Of a DNA stretch of 64,000 nt, positions 1-7,473 are shown in pieces. This stretch comes from Metabacillus halosaccharovorans. Its GTDB lineage: Bacteria; Bacillota; Bacilli; Bacillales; Bacillaceae. The DNA is taken from contig NZ_KV917371.1 in NCBI RefSeq assembly GCF_002019635.1, positions 186,001 through 250,000 of the forward strand, given 5' to 3'. Position 1 is the stretch's first letter, and each line of letters starts with the position of its first letter. The notes beneath the pieces were generated by a model. The model ran no database searches. It had not been told where the DNA came from and was given only the letters and a program-made list of their open reading frames with translations. The position numbers were made by a program, and so were the translations under genes.

Positions 1-1972
1 ATAGTCCCGGAATTGTAAGGAGCAGTGCAATTAGTTTTAAACCTAATGCTAATGTAATGTTTAATTTAATAATGGAATTTACCTTCTTTGCTGATTTAAT
101 TGCATTAGGTAATTTCCCGAGATGATTTTGCATTAACACGATATCAGCTGTTTCAATGGCACTATCTGTTCCTTTTCCCATCGCAATTCCTAAATCAGCT
201 GTTGCAAGTGCAGGCGCATCGTTTATTCCATCACCAACCATCGCCACTTTTTCACGATTTGATAGCTCTTTTATTTTGGCCACTTTTTGATCCGGAAGCA
301 AACTAGCAAAATAAGATTTTACCCCTACCTTACCTGCTACCTTTTCGGCCGTTTTTTCATGATCACCTGTTAGCATGACCGTATGTTGAATTCCTGCTGC
401 ATGAAGATTTTTTATCACATTAATACTTTCTTCTCTTATTTCATCAGATATTCCCATAATTCCAAGAATATCCTCGTCTGTTGCTAAAATGACAATTGTC
501 ATTCCTCTTTCTTTGTATTGCTTAATTTGTTCCATCACATTTTGTTGAAAAGTGAAAGCTTTCATATGTGATTCATTTCCAAGAAAATACGTTACTCCTT
601 CAATTTGGGCCACCAATCCGCTACCTGTCACTGTTTTTAACTCTTCTACAGGTAGATATGATAGTCCTTCTGCTTTTTTTATGATCGCTTTCGCAATTGG
701 ATGTGTAGAGTTTTTCTCAATAGAAGCTGCTATTTGCAGAAAGCCGGGATGATATTCAATATAATCTTCTACATAAGGCTCACCTTTTGTTAATGTCCCG
801 GTTTTATCAAAAGCAATTGTTGTAACCTTTCCTAATTGTTCAAGGAAGACTCCACCTTTTATGAGAATTCCGTTTCGGGCATTTTTCGTTATGCCAGACA
901 CGATCGCAATTGGTGAAGAAAGGACTAATGCACATGGACAACCAACAATTAAAACAGCTAACCCCTGATAAAACCAATCGCCCCACCTGCCATCCAACAG
1001 TAGTGGAGGGATCAGCATAACAAATGCTGCAATAATCATAATGAGAGGGGTATAATATTTTGCAAATTTATTAATAAATAATTCCGTTGGTGTCTTTGTT
1101 TCCTGTGCCTCTTCTACAAGATGAAGGATCTTGGCCAGTGATGAATCTTCATATGCTTTTGTTATTTTAATTTTTAAGATTCCTTCATTATTTATACTTC
1201 CTCCAAAAACGGGTTCGTTTATTGCTTTTTCAACAGGCATTGCTTCTCCAGTAATGGCAGCTTCGTTAACAGAACTTTTCCCTTCAATCACGATTCCATC
1301 AGAAGGAATTTTTTCTCCTGCTCGAACGAGTACAATGTGATCTACACCCAATGAGGAAATACTGACTATCCTTTCTTCATTGTTTTCTATTACAGTCGCT
1401 TCTTTTGGTGCAATTTCTAGAAGCTTTTCCATGGATTTTCTCGCCTTTTGCATGCCTAGGCCCTCTAAGTACTCGTTCAGCCCAAACAGTATAGCGACTA
1501 ATGCACCTTCTTTCCATTCACCAATACCTAATGCACCAATCAAGGCAATTGTCATTAATGTTTCGATATTGAATTTAAATTTGCTTAAATTTTTTAACCC
1601 CTTTAGAAAGGTTTGATAACCACTTAATACCGTTGCCGCAAGGAACATACCGATTGCGATATATTCATTTAAGAAATTCTCTGTGATAAACCCTGCGACA
1701 TAGAACAAAGCGGATATAGACAGAAGAGCAATCCAATTGATACCTGATTGATGTTGATGATCATGGTGGCTATCATTTCCATCTTCTATAAAAGCTCCGT
1801 CAGAAGATAAGATCTTTTTGACCTTGTTTAAATCTACAGAATGATCTACCTTCAGCTTTCCTGTATTATAACTTAAAGAGGCTGATTCACCCGATGGCAA
1901 TTTGTTAATTTCATCCTGTAGCTCTCTTGTACAATTGGCACAAGTTAATCCTTTTACTTTATATTCATTCAT
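1..1972 (-). CDS. cadA: Cadmium/zinc-exporting P1B-type ATPase, 3' end outside the window
   Basis: The protein should pump Cd2+, Zn2+ or related ions out across the cytoplasmic membrane. 657 residues are visible. The N-terminal metal-binding domain has a single CANC motif (Cys11, Cys14). A short His-rich stretch (His69, 70, 72, 74) precedes the first membrane segments. The ion-path CPC motif is at about residue 345 and the phosphorylated Asp of DKTGT at residue 389, followed by the TGD and GDGINDAPAL motifs. The reading frame is still open at base 1, so roughly 50-70 C-terminal residues are missing from view. It lies 22 bases downstream of a CzrA-type sensor gene and is probably cotranscribed with it. 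Cd/Zn specificity is inferred from family and partner; cobalt is possible. Confidence 0.93.
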   Translation of the reverse strand, partial: MNEYKVKGLTCANCTRELQDEINKLPSGESASLSYNTGKLKVDHSVDLNKVKKILSSDGAFIEDGNDSHHDHQHQSGINWIALLSISALFYVAGFITENFLNEYIAIGMFLAATVLSGYQTFLKGLKNLSKFKFNIETLMTIALIGALGIGEWKEGALVAILFGLNEYLEGLGMQKARKSMEKLLEIAPKEATVIENNEERIVSISSLGVDHIVLVRAGEKIPSDGIVIEGKSSVNEAAITGEAMPVEKAINEPVFGGSINNEGILKIKITKAYEDSSLAKILHLVEEAQETKTPTELFINKFAKYYTPLIMIIAAFVMLIPPLLLDGRWGDWFYQGLAVLIVGCPCALVLSSPIAIVSGITKNARNGILIKGGVFLEQLGKVTTIAFDKTGTLTKGEPYVEDYIEYHPGFLQIAASIEKNSTHPIAKAIIKKAEGLSYLPVEELKTVTGSGLVAQIEGVTYFLGNESHMKAFTFQQNVMEQIKQYKERGMTIVILATDEDILGIMGISDEIREESINVIKNLHAAGIQHTVMLTGDHEKTAEKVAGKVGVKSYFASLLPDQKVAKIKELSNREKVAMVGDGINDAPALATADLGIAMGKGTDSAIETADIVLMQNHLGKLPNAIKSAKKVNSIIKLNITLALGLKLIALLLTIPGL

Positions 1973-1994
1973 TTCTCTCAACTCCAATGAGTGC

Positions 1995-2321
1995 TTAATG
2001 ATGTTGCGCATGGTGAATGGTTTGCTGCAGGACATTCATGACATGATTATCATCAGGAGAATAAAATAGTGTTGTCCCTTCTCGTCTATATTTAACCAAT
2101 CTCAGGTTTTTCAAAAACCTTAATTGATGAGAAACTGTTGATTGAAGAAGAGAAAGCTTCTCAGCAATATCATTTACTGAATGCTCGTTTTGAGACAATA
2201 AGTGAAGAATTCTAATTCTCGTTGGATCTCCTAAAGCTTTAAACGTTTGTGAAACAATAAATAGTGTTTCCTCATCAAGTTGATCTTGATCCTTTTGTTC
2301 ATGATTTACTGATTCATCCAT
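1995..2321 (-). CDS. czrA: ArsR/SmtB-family zinc sensor repressor, CzrA type
   Basis: This is a 108-residue winged-helix repressor. The recognition helix includes [12 protein letters not shown]. The C-terminal helix carries the alpha-5 metal-site pattern D-x-H followed by H-x-x-H near the end (DDNHV then HHAQHH), as in staphylococcal CzrA. The cysteine motif of CadC (ELCVCD) is absent because the equivalent stretch reads [11 protein letters not shown]. That predicts zinc/cobalt sensing rather than CadC-type Cd/Pb sensing. ATG at 2321 is preferred over GTG at 2330 because GAGGTG lies 6 to 8 bases before it. It is the first gene of the operon with the efflux ATPase and likely represses it by binding the palindrome at 2363-2374. 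Confidence 0.9.
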   Translation of the reverse strand: MDESVNHEQKDQDQLDEETLFIVSQTFKALGDPTRIRILHLLSQNEHSVNDIAEKLSLLQSTVSHQLRFLKNLRLVKYRREGTTLFYSPDDNHVMNVLQQTIHHAQHH

Positions 2322-2362
2322 TACATTCACCTCTTGCTTTTATTATATATTCAAATATGTGT

Positions 2363-2374
2363 ATATGTTCATAT
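2363..2374. promoter_or_regulatory. Probable CzrA operator
   Basis: The palindrome ATATG-TT-CATAT lies about 40 bases upstream of the sensor gene inside very AT-rich promoter DNA. Its core resembles known CzrA/SmtB-family operators, which are AT-rich dyads. The assignment is inferred from sequence and position. Confidence 0.6.
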
Positions 2375-2393
2375 TATATAACTAAATGATAAA

Positions 2394-2430
2394 AAAAGAA
2401 TTGGCTGCTGTCAAGCACACCAATTCTTTT
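2394..2430 (-). terminator. Intrinsic terminator of the helicase gene
   Basis: An 11-base stem (AAAAGAATTGG with CCAATTCTTTT) surrounds a 15-base loop just past the helicase stop codon. It has T-rich flanks on both strands. Confidence 0.8.
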
Positions 2431-2441
2431 TAAGAGAATGA

Positions 2442-4685
2442 TTATTCAATTAATTGTTCATGAACGTATTTTGCCAGCTTTATAGAGGAAACACGAACAG
2501 CTACATAGGGAGGTTTGCTATTTTCTGATAGTTCATATGGCATTCCCAGCCACAGATATTTCTGATCAATGATGATAAATGGAAATGGTACGTTTCTTTT
2601 GATCAATCTGTCATATTTAACTCCTGATACAGAATGACTTGCAACTATAGAGAATGTGACAGTTGACTTTCTTTCGTCACACATTGTCCTCCATTCCACA
2701 GGCAGAACTTTCTCCATTGGAATTCCAATCATAATTGAACTTTTTGCTTGTTGTATATCTTTCTTAAAGGGTTCTAATTTCTTTGCATGTAACCATGTTA
2801 CCCGTGAATGTTGATTTTTAATCCAAGTGCCAATCTGATGTGGAGAAACCTCTTGTTTCCTTGCTATTTGATGGTCTACAAGCTTGCGAATAATTTTGCC
2901 GCTATAGACCTTTGATTGAACAAAATGCTTATCTGCAAGATGAATAAACTTACCTCTTGTTCGTGTCATGGCTACATTAACTAACCTTTCACTATTCTTT
3001 CCAATTAATAGCATACCCGGACGTTCTTGCGGAAAGCTATCCACGGTATCAAACACCATAACGTCACGTTCACTTCCTTGAAATTTATGAACGGTCGCCG
3101 ATATAATATCTGCTTCAATCAATTCTTCGGAATATATTTCGTTTAACAATTCCTCCATCAATACTGCTTGAGCTCGATAAGGGGTAACAAAACCAATTGA
3201 CCTTGACCCTGAAATATATGCTTCATGAATGACTTGGAAGGATAATAATAAATGCCATAAATTATATCTGGAATTAGAAGTTTTTTCGCTTAAACAGTGC
3301 ATTCCAGTATAACTACTATCTAATAAAACAGATGCAGAATTAGCAAATGGTTTACGCTCAACAATCTCATGTCTTGCTGTTCTCACACTTTCATGGTCAC
3401 CTACAAGAGAATTGTACACGTATTTATTTGTAAACGAAGAGATATCAGGATGCATTCTTCTCTGCTCTTTTAAAAGAAACAGATGAGGGTGCAGAGGTTG
3501 GCTATAATTTCTGTCTAACCATTCAACTACACCAGCTTTATGAAAGATATCCTCTCTTAACCATTCATCAACAAGTGGATGTTTGGCTGATGCAATCGGT
3601 GGTAATTGTTTAAAGTCTCCACAAATAATGATTCGTTTCCCTAACGAAGCGGCAAATGCAATTTGTGGAACATAAGCCATACTAGCTTCATCGACCATAA
3701 CCACATCAAAGTTTTTTTCATATATAGTAGGATCGGTGGCTGCTTTAGCCAATGTTGTTCCTACAATATCAGCATCATGAACAAGTTCTATTTCCTTATG
3801 GCGGATTTTTTCTGAAACATTTGATAATTTACGTTCAATTTCCAGAAGTTGCTCTGAGTCTCTTCGACTGTAAGATTCCGCTAAGGATACTTTCATTAAC
3901 CTTCTATCTTCATATAGTTCTGCTCTTTCGTTTGCTAAATCGGGGTGTCTTTTTTGGATTAGTTCATTTGTTGTTAAGTTGGTATCTGTATGTATCATCG
4001 ATTGTGATCCATAGCGTACAAGATCACCTTCTCTGTATAAACCTTTATTATGGATAAAGCGTGTTATCTCCATCATAAGAACATCAACAGCTTGATTACT
4101 TTGCGATAAAACTAATACCGAATCTTTTTTGTTGTATTTATTTGCAGCAACCCGGCTTAGTGTATATGTTTTTCCTGTACCTGGTGGACCCCAAACAAAA
4201 GTTACTGGGTTATATTTACTCCTTAACACAAGTTCGTGAACAGGTGATTTAATTTTAGCAATCGGATGCTTTGCTTCATTAGAAGGATTCATTAACCTTT
4301 TTACTCTTGCACGTTTCCTCTTACTTTCCTTTATCTCATCAAGCCGATCATGAAGCTGATCTAATAACTCCCAAGGATCATGAAGCAAGTATAAATCAAA
4401 AAGTTGATGACCTAATGATTGTTCCAAAGAAAGAATAACACTTTTGCCTTCTGATGATAAAATCCTGCCATTTACAATCAACTTACCAGACTCTACCTTT
4501 ATCGAGGAGCCAACTGGTACCTTTAGAGGCATAAGTGATTCAAAATAATACGTAAAGCCATCCTTATATGACATTAGTTGCCCATTTTTTAGGGCGAATT
4601 TTGTACTTCCATACTTTTTGAGGTGCATAATTTCTGCTCGCAATGCTTTTTGCCATAACTTTATGTAAAGATTTGTAGATTTCAT
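2442..4685 (-). CDS. UPF1-like superfamily 1 DNA/RNA helicase
   Basis: This 747-residue cytoplasmic ATP-dependent helicase carries the full SF1B motif set: Walker A GPPGTGKTYT (about residue 165), Walker B VDEAS followed by GDFKQLPPIA (about 330-360), EQRRMHP, the VHKFQGSERD motif, and NVAMTRTRG. The N-terminal 150 residues are not recognised. The C-terminal about 130 residues, after ADKHF, resemble a degenerate PLD-like or extra nuclease region but show no clear HKD motif. The gene stands alone, with its own ribosome site (GAGG before ATG) and terminator. Bacterial members of this group have no firmly known role; RNA or DNA remodelling is the family-level expectation. Confidence 0.85.
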   Translation of the reverse strand: MKSTNLYIKLWQKALRAEIMHLKKYGSTKFALKNGQLMSYKDGFTYYFESLMPLKVPVGSSIKVESGKLIVNGRILSSEGKSVILSLEQSLGHQLFDLYLLHDPWELLDQLHDRLDEIKESKRKRARVKRLMNPSNEAKHPIAKIKSPVHELVLRSKYNPVTFVWGPPGTGKTYTLSRVAANKYNKKDSVLVLSQSNQAVDVLMMEITRFIHNKGLYREGDLVRYGSQSMIHTDTNLTTNELIQKRHPDLANERAELYEDRRLMKVSLAESYSRRDSEQLLEIERKLSNVSEKIRHKEIELVHDADIVGTTLAKAATDPTIYEKNFDVVMVDEASMAYVPQIAFAASLGKRIIICGDFKQLPPIASAKHPLVDEWLREDIFHKAGVVEWLDRNYSQPLHPHLFLLKEQRRMHPDISSFTNKYVYNSLVGDHESVRTARHEIVERKPFANSASVLLDSSYTGMHCLSEKTSNSRYNLWHLLLSFQVIHEAYISGSRSIGFVTPYRAQAVLMEELLNEIYSEELIEADIISATVHKFQGSERDVMVFDTVDSFPQERPGMLLIGKNSERLVNVAMTRTRGKFIHLADKHFVQSKVYSGKIIRKLVDHQIARKQEVSPHQIGTWIKNQHSRVTWLHAKKLEPFKKDIQQAKSSIMIGIPMEKVLPVEWRTMCDERKSTVTFSIVASHSVSGVKYDRLIKRNVPFPFIIIDQKYLWLGMPYELSENSKPPYVAVRVSSIKLAKYVHEQLIE

Positions 4686-4786
4686 ACGTTTATTTCCTCA
4701 CAAGATTTAGCTTATCTCTAACTCGTTTGTTTATATCGAACCATACTATAACATGTTACATATTAAAAAGCCATGTAAACGAAAAA

Positions 4787-4815
4787 AAGTGGAAACTTAA
4801 TAGCTCCCACTCACT
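4787..4815 (-). terminator. Intrinsic terminator downstream of the rhodanese-like gene
   Basis: On the minus strand a stem pairing AGTGGGA with TTCCACT is followed by seven T residues, just beyond the stop codon of the 4826-5194 gene. Confidence 0.65.
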
Positions 4816-4825
4816 TAAAACTTTT

Positions 4826-5194
4826 TTATAAAACCATATTTTTTGAATGACTTGAACATGTGCATTCTGCTAGACTGTATCCTGTCACATCGAAGCCGTT
4901 TTTTCGTAAAAAACGAACACCTATATTTTTTTCAAGTTGGCTTCCTGCTATTACATGGACCTTTTTTGACGGAATTTCATGATAATATCGCTTTAAATAA
5001 GGTATTGGTATCACAATAGCACCTGATATAGTCATTGTTGATAAATTATTATAATCGCGCACATCAACAATTTGACTTGCTTGATCATGGTGCTTGACGT
5101 CAACACATGGAACATTTTTGATCCATCTGCTCCTCTGTACGATAAAGTAACAAATGATTAAAAAAAGTGCTAATCCCCCAATTAATAATAACAA
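4826..5194 (-). CDS. Membrane-anchored rhodanese-like protein lacking the catalytic cysteine
   Basis: The 122-residue protein has one N-terminal membrane helix (about residues 2-19) followed by a rhodanese fold with the VDVRD motif (about 43-47). In active rhodaneses the loop after strand V-x-x holds the sulfur-carrying Cys. Here the loop reads VIAGSQLEKN, with Ala83 at the expected Cys position. The only other cysteines lie in a C-terminal ECTCSSHS tail. A sulfurtransferase role is therefore doubtful, and a structural or sensory role is an alternative. The start is TTG with an AGGGGG ribosome site 7 bases upstream. It appears monocistronic. Confidence 0.7.
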   Translation of the reverse strand: MLLLIGGLALFLIICYFIVQRSRWIKNVPCVDVKHHDQASQIVDVRDYNNLSTMTISGAIVIPIPYLKRYYHEIPSKKVHVIAGSQLEKNIGVRFLRKNGFDVTGYSLAECTCSSHSKNMVL

Positions 5195-5332
5195 TTACTT
5201 TCCCCCTTTTTGCCGGCCATGTTGGATCACAATCTTACTATAAATGGATTAGTTTGTATAAATCAAGAAATTAGATTTAATGGGAACTTCATTCATTAGA
5301 AGCAAAAAAATCTCATATCATCTCAAAGTAAT

Positions 5333-6124
5333 TTATTTTTTATTTAATTCATTTAGAATCGGGTAAAGTTCTTCCAGATGACTGATTTCATAGTCAGGTT
5401 TTACTTCATTTCTTTCTTTATCATGACGATTTATCCAAACTGATTTCATCCCTATTCTTGATGCTCCGAGGATATCAGTCATTAGATTATCTCCTACCAT
5501 TAAGGCTTCATCTTTGGAAAGATTCATTTTTTCTAATGCGTGCTCAAAAATAGTCGGATCTGGTTTCCCTCTCCCAAATGCTCCGGAAATAATAATTTGT
5601 TCAAAGTAGGGTACAAGTTCCGGAGTAATCTCTAATTTTGTATTTTGCAAATCCGGTGATCCATTTGTTAATAATAACAAACGGTAATTTTCTTTTAGTT
5701 TATCTAATACTGAGAACGATTCCTCATACACAAATGGGCTTTTTCGTCTTTGAGCCGGAAATTCCTCAGCTAACTTTTGCCCAAATTCAGGATCATTAAT
5801 TCCACATGCTTTTAACCCTCTAGTCCAAGCGTCTTTTCGATATGTTGGAACGATTTCACTCATTTTTTTAAAATTTTCTTCATCGTCAAGGAAATTTCCC
5901 CAAAGACCTTCAAATGGGTTAATTCCAATCATTTGGGTAAATGAATAGGTTTCATATGAGGAATATAGCTCGCGGGCTTCTTTTCTAACAGCTTCCTCTA
6001 GTTCGACTGGATCAATTCCGTATTGTTGCTTTGCTACTTCACATGTTGCAACAAATGCTTCTTTTACGCTTTTTTGATCCCAAAGTAGCGTATCATCTAA
6101 ATCAAAGAAAATGGCTTTAATCAA
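5333..6124 (-). CDS. ysaA: HAD-superfamily phosphatase, YsaA/YjjG-like
   Basis: This is a 263-residue cytoplasmic haloacid dehalogenase-type hydrolase. Motif I is FFDLDDTLL (residues 6-14), with an alpha-helical C1 cap from about 20 to 110. Motif II is LLTNGS, motif III is the Lys of GRGKPDP, and motif IV is VGDNLMTDI. Such enzymes are Mg-dependent phosphatases. Length and sequence resemble B. subtilis YsaA, and the family includes YjjG-type nucleotidases that clear non-canonical pyrimidine nucleotides. The substrate here is not established. TTG start with GGGGGA upstream. It is transcribed alone, with the puc terminators upstream. Confidence 0.82.
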   Translation of the reverse strand: MIKAIFFDLDDTLLWDQKSVKEAFVATCEVAKQQYGIDPVELEEAVRKEARELYSSYETYSFTQMIGINPFEGLWGNFLDDEENFKKMSEIVPTYRKDAWTRGLKACGINDPEFGQKLAEEFPAQRRKSPFVYEESFSVLDKLKENYRLLLLTNGSPDLQNTKLEITPELVPYFEQIIISGAFGRGKPDPTIFEHALEKMNLSKDEALMVGDNLMTDILGASRIGMKSVWINRHDKERNEVKPDYEISHLEELYPILNELNKK

Positions 6125-6265
6125 TTTTATTCCCCCAATAATATCTTTACCTTATTTAAAAACTCTTACTATTCAAACAATAGCTTACATAGATTTAAAC
6201 AAGTTGTAAATAGATTAAAGAAAATCCATGTTAAAAAATACAGTGTCTTTACTATATATCTATTA

Positions 6266-6301
6266 GGAAAAAACGACTTACTGCCGATATGGCGGTAGTC
6301 G
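6266..6301 (-). terminator. Second minus-strand terminator-like hairpin after the puc operon
   Basis: CGACTACCGCC and GGCAGTAAGTCG pair with one bulge and are followed by TTTTTT on the minus strand. It lies about 60 bases past the first terminator (6355-6392), so it is either a tandem back-up or the end of a short separate transcript. Confidence 0.5.
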
Positions 6302-6354
6302 ATGGCTTTTCTTATACTTTAATCCTTTAGTATAGTTAAACTTCTTAAAGTAAG

Positions 6355-6392
6355 TAAAAAAACCGTTCAGAAGCTGAACGGTCAAATTTTTC
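6355..6392. terminator. Bidirectional intrinsic terminator ending the puc operon
   Basis: A perfect 9-base stem (ACCGTTCAG with CTGAACGGT) and three-base loop are flanked by an A tract on one side and a T-rich tract on the other, immediately after the UraD-like stop codon. Confidence 0.85.
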
Positions 6393-6407
6393 TTATTCAT
6401 TTACTTT

Positions 6408-6932
6408 TTACATTGACTGTCGATCCAAATGGTAATTTTCTTCATTTTGGATTGTTTCTCTTAATCGATAAAAATAAATCCGTAAAAGCTCGTCAAGAGA
6501 GTTTAGTATTTCCTCAGTTTCTGATTGTTTTACTCTTTTTTTTAAGGCATCATAAATGGATTGTTTATTGTGCCCTCGAACTGAAATGACAAAAGGAAAT
6601 CCAAATTTCTTTTCATATTTATTATTTAACAAAACAAACTTTTTGTATTCGCGTGAAGAGAGCGATTGAAGCCCTGCTAACTTTCTATCAGCCTTTTGTG
6701 AACTTCCATGTGTTATCATGTCAACAAAACCTGGAAAAGCTTGCAACAACAAAAGTTTATGTTCAATTGGAGATTTTTTCACCAGCTTTTTTACAGCGAG
6801 ATGAAGAAATTGATAGCTTGGAAATGGACGTAGTTCTGCTACTTGTTCAACAATCTTTTCATCAAAAATCCAGCAAAACATTAAAACGAAATCCTTTTTT
6901 GAAAGTTCATTTACTATTTGTATTGTTATCAC
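6408..6932 (-). CDS. UraD-like OHCU decarboxylase family protein with altered active-site positions
   Basis: The 174-residue protein aligns over its length with OHCU decarboxylases, which turn 2-oxo-4-hydroxy-4-carboxy-5-ureidoimidazoline into (S)-allantoin after uricase. The family signature NxxYxxxFGFPFVIxVRG is intact (about residues 104-121). The active sites of the family carry an AHP/KHP histidine and an SxREQ glutamate. Here the matching stretch reads AFPGF and, 20 residues on, ADRKLAGL, so His becomes Phe and Glu becomes Asp. In B. subtilis this domain is the N-terminal half of PucL; here it stands alone as the last gene of the xanthine dehydrogenase operon, 22 bases after pucE. The GTG start at 6932 follows AAGGGGAG. 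Confidence 0.75.
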   Translation of the reverse strand: MITIQIVNELSKKDFVLMFCWIFDEKIVEQVAELRPFPSYQFLHLAVKKLVKKSPIEHKLLLLQAFPGFVDMITHGSSQKADRKLAGLQSLSSREYKKFVLLNNKYEKKFGFPFVISVRGHNKQSIYDALKKRVKQSETEEILNSLDELLRIYFYRLRETIQNEENYHLDRQSM

Positions 6933-6954
6933 AAGTCCCCACTCTCCCCTTCTA

Positions 6955-7473
6955 TTATATTGTGTTCTTTTTTACCATCTTCACTTTATAATTTTTAATA
7001 GCGCGAAGAATGCCTGTGTATCCCGTGCATCTGCACAAATTTCCTGATAAATGCTCCAATACCTCTTCATCAGTTGGATCAGGGTTATTTTCCAGCAAAT
7101 CGGAGAGTGCTACAATCATTCCGGGAGTACAATATCCGCATTGTAGACCTCCTTCTTCAAGGAATGCCTGCTGAATGGGGTGTAAACTGTTTTTGGAAAT
7201 AGATTCAATTGTCTCCACTTTGGCATTTTGAAGCTGATAAGCCATCACTAAGCAAGAGTTTACAACCTGACCATTGATCAATACAGAACAAGCACCACAT
7301 CGACCTATCTCACATGACATTTTAGTGCCGGTTAAATTCAGATCTTTCCTTAGGATATCAACTAATCGATAAGTAGGAGGTACGAGTAAATCCACTTTTT
7401 CACCATTTAATTCGAAGGTTACTTCTCTTTTAGTTTCATCCATTCTATTTCTTAATTCAACATTCTCAGCCAC
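6955..7473 (-). CDS. pucE: Xanthine dehydrogenase iron-sulfur subunit
   Basis: The 172-residue subunit carries two [2Fe-2S] clusters that pass electrons from the molybdenum centre to FAD. The N-terminal plant-type ferredoxin domain has CEIGRCGAC and the later Cys of VVNSC. The C-terminal helical domain has CGYCTPGM and CRCTGYTGI. Length and order match PucE. The GTG start overlaps the 3' end of pucD by 8 bases, with GGAGGTG inside the pucD coding end. This indicates translational coupling in the pucABCDE operon. Confidence 0.94.
   Translation of the reverse strand: MAENVELRNRMDETKREVTFELNGEKVDLLVPPTYRLVDILRKDLNLTGTKMSCEIGRCGACSVLINGQVVNSCLVMAYQLQNAKVETIESISKNSLHPIQQAFLEEGGLQCGYCTPGMIVALSDLLENNPDPTDEEVLEHLSGNLCRCTGYTGILRAIKNYKVKMVKKNTI

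Noticed and set aside
3752-4057. Plus-strand open frame opposite the helicase gene
   Set aside because: It has no ribosome site, and the opposite strand carries clear helicase motifs through the same bases. It is antisense noise.
6260-6320. PreQ1-type or other riboswitch at the hairpin near 6280
   Set aside because: The sequence lacks the conserved preQ1 loop and tail. A plain terminator stem with a T run explains it.
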